A stretch of DNA of 64,000 nucleotides from assembly GCF_001591005.1 (NCBI RefSeq), contig NZ_BCTY01000003.1, positions 108,297-172,296 on the forward strand, written 5' to 3'. Numbering within the stretch: position 1 is the stretch's first letter; the number at the start of each line of letters is the position of its first letter. The stretch comes from Sphingomonas sanguinis NBRC 13937. GTDB taxonomy: Bacteria; Pseudomonadota; Alphaproteobacteria; Sphingomonadales; Sphingomonadaceae. The position numbers and the translations under genes were made by a program. Below, piece after piece: positions 60,881 to 64,000 of this stretch. The notes under the pieces are model-generated. The model was given only the letters and a program-made list of their open reading frames with translations. It did not search any database and had not been told where the DNA came from.

Positions 60881-62266
60881 TCAGTCGCCCGCACAGGGCA
60901 GCGAAGCCACCGTCCGTTCGCGCTCGTTGACCATCAACGGACGGCCGATCGCCGGGAGCGAGCGTTGCGGACAATCGGGTCGGGGGCATCGACGGCATCC
61001 TGGGCCGATCGGCGTCGCGGGCCGCGCCGTCTCTCCCCCCAGCCTCTCCGACAGCTGACCCGACAAGGCCGCTGCCAGCCCCAATAGGATGGCGAACTGC
61101 GCAGAAGCGCCAGACGCCGATCGCCCGGCCCGATCGACCCGCTGCGCCACGGTCAGGAAGGCCGCGCCATCGGGCATGACGACGCTTTGCGATATCGGCT
61201 CCCCCGCCCGGTCGAACGCGCCCAGCGCATTCCAGAGCGGGCACAAGGCTTCGGCCTCGGCCAGACCGGGATCAGCGGCCCCGACCAGCCGCTTCGACAC
61301 CTGCCCCGCGCGGTCGATCCGCAACATGAAAAAGGGCAGCCCTCGCGCGCCGACCCGGTGCAGCGTGGTCAGCCTGTGCGCCAGCTGCTCATGCGACACC
61401 CCGAAGCGGCGACGCAGCACGGCCAGGTCATAGCCGGTCGCCTCGCACGCGCGCAGGAACCGGGCATAGGGCATGACCAAAGCGGCGGCGAAATACTGTG
61501 CCAGATAGCGGCGGAAGAGCCGTTCGGCGATGCGGTCGCCAAAGGCTGCGCCGCGCGCCAGCGCCTCGATCTCGGCCCGCGCCTCCGACTGGGCCAGTTG
61601 GACCGCCAGCGCAAAGACGCGGCCCGGCGCCTCGAGCATTTCGGACAGCTGCAATTGCCGGGCGTGCAGGTCCAGCCGCACCAGCCGGTCGGGCATGATG
61701 TCGACCGGCAGCACCCGGATGGACAGCGCATGACGCACCCGCAAACGCTCGGCCAGCGCGCCGTACAGGTCGCCCGCCATCAGGCGCAATTCGTCCGCGA
61801 GCAGCTCGGCGGCGGCGTCGAGGTCGGGGAAATGGTTGCGCCACCGCTCGATCTCGCGGCGCACCTGCACGGTCGGGTCGGGTGTCGCGGCCACCTCCGC
61901 CACGCCGCCGCCCAGCCGGTCAAAGGCGCGGGCAAACGCCTCCGCACCGCCCGGCGCCGCCGCCAGCCATTCCTCCAGCTCGCTGCGGTCGATCTCCAGA
62001 TCGGCGAACATCGGATCGGCCAGCCGCCGCCGCATCGCCGCCGCCCCGCCCCCCGGTGCCGCCGCCGTCAAGGCGCGCGGATCGAAGTCGAATGTCTCGA
62101 CCAGCCGGACCAGCAACGCGGCCGATACCGGCCGCTGGTTGCGCTCGATCAGGTTCAGATAGCTGGGCGAGATGTCGAGCATCTCCGCCATCGCGGCTTG
62201 CGACAGCCCGTTCTGGCGACGCACCCGTCGCACCGCGTGTCCGGCGATCAGCTTGGTTGCGCTCAT
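60881..62266 (-). CDS. XRE/ImmA-like short-chain fatty acyl regulator (RamB/ScfR type)
   Basis: A 461-residue regulator. HTH (about 9-62: VRRVRRQNGLSQAAMAEMLD, ISPSYLNLIERNQRPVSAAL), an IrrE/ImmA-related middle, and a C-terminal DUF2083 domain with a cysteine set (GCRRCPRPDCPQ). This is the RamB/MccR/ScfR family, which tunes acetate, glyoxylate or propionate genes by acyl-CoA. RamB controls isocitrate lyase in Corynebacterium, and here the gene is divergent from isocitrate lyase. AGGAGGG precedes 62266; the ATG at 62329 is less suited. No peptidase HExxH is visible. Confidence 0.88.
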   Translation of the reverse strand: MSATKLIAGHAVRRVRRQNGLSQAAMAEMLDISPSYLNLIERNQRPVSAALLVRLVETFDFDPRALTAAAPGGGAAAMRRRLADPMFADLEIDRSELEEWLAAAPGGAEAFARAFDRLGGGVAEVAATPDPTVQVRREIERWRNHFPDLDAAAELLADELRLMAGDLYGALAERLRVRHALSIRVLPVDIMPDRLVRLDLHARQLQLSEMLEAPGRVFALAVQLAQSEARAEIEALARGAAFGDRIAERLFRRYLAQYFAAALVMPYARFLRACEATGYDLAVLRRRFGVSHEQLAHRLTTLHRVGARGLPFFMLRIDRAGQVSKRLVGAADPGLAEAEALCPLWNALGAFDRAGEPISQSVVMPDGAAFLTVAQRVDRAGRSASGASAQFAILLGLAAALSGQLSERLGGETARPATPIGPGCRRCPRPDCPQRSLPAIGRPLMVNERERTVASLPCAGD

Positions 62267-62316
62267 GCTCCACCCTCCTGCGGACAGGCTGCGCGTCCGT
62301 TTCCACGCTGTCAATT

Positions 62317-62442
62317 CTTTACAACACAACCTGCAAGGGACGACGTGGCAGCGACCCGGAGACGCGGTAGCAAAACGACAGAGCCTTCATCAGCGGTCCG
62401 ACACCCGGCAAAGTCCTCGTCAACAAGCCCCTATTTGTAAAG
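62317..62442. promoter_or_regulatory. Inverted CTTTACAA pair in the aceA promoter region
   Basis: CTTTACAA at 62317-62324 and its complement TTGTAAAG at 62435-62442 flank the middle of the divergent gap. Each is followed by a similar ACGACG stretch. They may bind the RamB/ScfR-type protein. The second also overlaps the ribosome site of aceA (AAAGGA). Not matched to a known consensus. Confidence 0.4.
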
Positions 62443-62451
62443 GACGACGCG

Positions 62452-63729
62452 ATGCCGAACTTCCAGGACCTCATCCCCGCCCCCACCGGACGGTTCGACG
62501 GCATCACCCGCCCCTACACCCCGGCAGATGTCGCGCGGCTGCGCGGATCGATCGCGATCGAACATACGCTGGCCCGGCGTGGCGCGCTGAAGCTGTGGGA
62601 GCTGCTGAAGACCGAGGATTATGTCCATGCGCTGGGTGCGCTGTCGGGCAATCAAGCGATGCAGATGGTGCGTGCCGGGCTGAAGGCGATCTATCTGTCG
62701 GGTTGGCAGGTCGCGGCGGACGCCAACACCGCCGGACAGATGTATCCCGACCAGTCGCTCTACCCCGCCAATGCCGGGCCGGAGCTCGCCCGCCGGATCA
62801 ACGCGACGCTGGCCCGCGCCGACCAGATCGAACATGCGGAGGGCGCGGTGTCGCGCGACTGGTTCGCACCGATCATCGCCGATGCCGAGGCCGGATTCGG
62901 CGGCCCGCTCAACTGCTATGAGATCATGAAGGCCTATATCGCGGCGGGTGCGGCGGGTGTGCATTTCGAGGACCAGCTCGCCTCGGAAAAGAAATGCGGC
63001 CATCTGGGCGGCAAGGTGCTGATCCCGACGGCGGCACATATCCGCAACCTGAATGCGGCGCGGCTGGCGGCGGATGTGGCGGGCGTACCGACGGTGATCT
63101 GCGCGCGCACCGATGCCGAGAGCGCACGGCTCATCACCTCGGACGTGGACGAGCGCGACCGGGCGTTCCTGACCGGCGAGCGGACGGCGGAGGGTTTTTT
63201 CCGGCTGAAGGACGGCACCGGCGTCGACCATTGCATCCAGCGCGGCCTGGCCTTCGCGCCCCATGCCGACCTGTTGTGGTGGGAGACGTCCAAGCCCAAT
63301 CTCGCCGACGCGCGCCGCTTCGCCGAGGCGATCCAGCGCGAATATCCGGGCAAGATGCTGGCCTATAACTGCTCACCCAGCTTCAACTGGGAGGCCAATC
63401 TCGACCGCGACGACATCGCCCGCTTCCAGCGGGAGATCGGGGCGATGGGATACAAGTTCCAGTTCGTCACGCTCGCCGGCTTTCACCAGCTCAACTACGG
63501 CATGTTCGAGCTGGCGCGCGGATATCGGGATCGCGGCATGGCGGCCTATTCGGTGCTGCAACAGGCCGAGTTCGCCGCCGAAGCGAACGGCTATACCGCG
63601 ACCCGTCACCAGCGTGAGGTGGGGACCGGCTATTTCGACCTGATCGCGCAAGTCGCGGCGGGTGGGAACAGCTCCACCACCGCGCTCGCCGAATCCACCG
63701 AGGCGGCCCAGTTCGTCCAGGCCGCCTGA
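62452..63729 (+). CDS. aceA: Isocitrate lyase
   Basis: A 425-residue glyoxylate-shunt enzyme (isocitrate to glyoxylate and succinate). The active-site signature [13 protein letters not shown] is intact near residue 180. Other blocks: [77 protein letters not shown]. Malate synthase is not in the window. Needed for growth on acetate or fatty acids; the divergent acyl-CoA-type regulator should control it. Confidence 0.97.
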   Translation: MPNFQDLIPAPTGRFDGITRPYTPADVARLRGSIAIEHTLARRGALKLWELLKTEDYVHALGALSGNQAMQMVRAGLKAIYLSGWQVAADANTAGQMYPDQSLYPANAGPELARRINATLARADQIEHAEGAVSRDWFAPIIADAEAGFGGPLNCYEIMKAYIAAGAAGVHFEDQLASEKKCGHLGGKVLIPTAAHIRNLNAARLAADVAGVPTVICARTDAESARLITSDVDERDRAFLTGERTAEGFFRLKDGTGVDHCIQRGLAFAPHADLLWWETSKPNLADARRFAEAIQREYPGKMLAYNCSPSFNWEANLDRDDIARFQREIGAMGYKFQFVTLAGFHQLNYGMFELARGYRDRGMAAYSVLQQAEFAAEANGYTATRHQREVGTGYFDLIAQVAAGGNSSTTALAESTEAAQFVQAA

Positions 63730-63757
63730 TAACCACCGTTTCAGAGGAGAAAATGCC

Positions 63758-63916
63758 ATGCCGACCGAACCGCAACGCAGCCGCGCCGTCTTCTCCACCG
63801 AAGACTTCGCCCTGATGAAGGAAGCCATCGCCGAACACGTCAAGCGCGTCGCCGACGACCCCCGCTCAATCAAGTTCGCGCATCTGTACCACCGGCTGGG
63901 GCGTATCGCGTCGTGA
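63758..63916 (+). CDS. Small conserved-looking protein downstream of aceA
   Basis: A 52-residue soluble, mostly helical protein (FSTEDFALMKEAIAEHVKRV, then KFAHLYHRLGRI). GAGGAG lies nine bases before the ATG, and the gene is 28 bases after the aceA stop, so it is probably cotranscribed. An ATG at 63753 is out of frame. No function can be named. Confidence 0.7.
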   Translation: MPTEPQRSRAVFSTEDFALMKEAIAEHVKRVADDPRSIKFAHLYHRLGRIAS

Positions 63917-63972
63917 TGTGATCCTCGGGGCGTCGACCCCGGTGCCACCCCTCTTCCTTGGGGAAGGAAGCG

Positions 63973-63998
63973 ACCCCGCCGATCCGTATCGGCGGGGG
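63973..63998. terminator. Hairpin at the window's right edge
   Basis: A 10-11 pair GC stem (63973-63983 with 63988-63998, four-base loop) follows the small gene by about 57 bases. A T-tract may lie past the window end. It probably ends the aceA transcript or one coming from the right. Confidence 0.6.
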
Positions 63999-64000
63999 TT

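Noticed and set aside
60881..62266. Toxin-antitoxin style ImmA metallopeptidase
   Set aside because: No HExxH zinc site is visible, and the length and C-terminal DUF2083-like end fit RamB/ScfR regulators.
1..64000. CRISPR arrays, tRNA, rRNA and riboswitches
   Set aside because: No regularly spaced repeats, cloverleaf-like sequence or recognised riboswitch core was found by reading; weak RNA structures could still be missed without a covariance search.

Overview
The window is about 67-70% GC, packs genes tightly with many ATGA-type stop/start overlaps, and carries TonB-dependent transport, Tat-exported sugar enzymes, an HWE-family histidine kinase and sphingomonad-style intergenic repeats. 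This fits a free-living or plant-associated alphaproteobacterium, most likely Sphingomonas or a close relative. That is inferred from gene content and base composition; no rRNA gene is present to prove it. No tRNA, rRNA or CRISPR array was seen.

Region 1 (1-18174) is a type VI secretion (T6SS) and polymorphic-toxin island. At the left edge a broken IS5-type transposase abuts a decayed fragment of an rhs core. Next come an AT-rich SUKH-like immunity candidate, a 1505-residue Rhs/PAAR effector with a GHH/HNH nuclease-like tip, and a DUF1795 (Eag-type) adaptor. Two genes of unknown function follow. A coupled minus-strand operon then runs tssK-tssL-tssM-tagF-pppA-ppkA: baseplate, membrane complex and threonine-phosphorylation control. 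Sheath, Hcp, VgrG, ClpV and TssJ are not in the window. The gene divergent from tssK looks like an M23 endopeptidase that has lost its catalytic half.

Region 2 (18224-32889) handles carbohydrate uptake and breakdown: a ROK regulator, a TonB-dependent receptor, a glycerophosphodiesterase, a Gfo/Idh/MocA oxidoreductase, a glutaredoxin, an SMP-30 lactonase-like protein, a PAS/HWE kinase, glycoside hydrolases of the GH27, GH28, GH5-like and GH43 types, and an IclR regulator.

Region 3 (32962-42215) is a non-phosphorylating L-fucose (and probably L-galactose) pathway: FucP permease, aldose 1-dehydrogenase, lactonase, UxaA-type two-subunit dehydratase, 2-keto-3-deoxy-fuconate dehydrogenase and FAH-family hydrolase. 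An added Zn-dehydrogenase and UxaB-like reductase could carry L-galactonate to D-altronate. Housekeeping genes follow (class I amidotransferase, serine acetyltransferase, fructose-1,6-bisphosphatase).

Region 4 (45453-55622) looks like an oxidative glycoside-cleavage system. A GMC dehydrogenase, its Tat-exported small subunit and a cytochrome c would make 3-keto-glycosides. A DUF1080 protein and three TIM-barrel isomerase-like proteins would cleave and process them. An MFS carrier and a Gfo/Idh/MocA oxidoreductase complete the set, with a LacI regulator beside it and a LacI-like operator in the divergent promoter.

Region 5 (55731-64000) holds small envelope proteins, an aldo/keto reductase, a lone receiver domain, a GGDEF-EAL protein, and a RamB/ScfR-type regulator divergent from isocitrate lyase, which gives acetate/C2 entry to gluconeogenesis together with the fructose-bisphosphatase.
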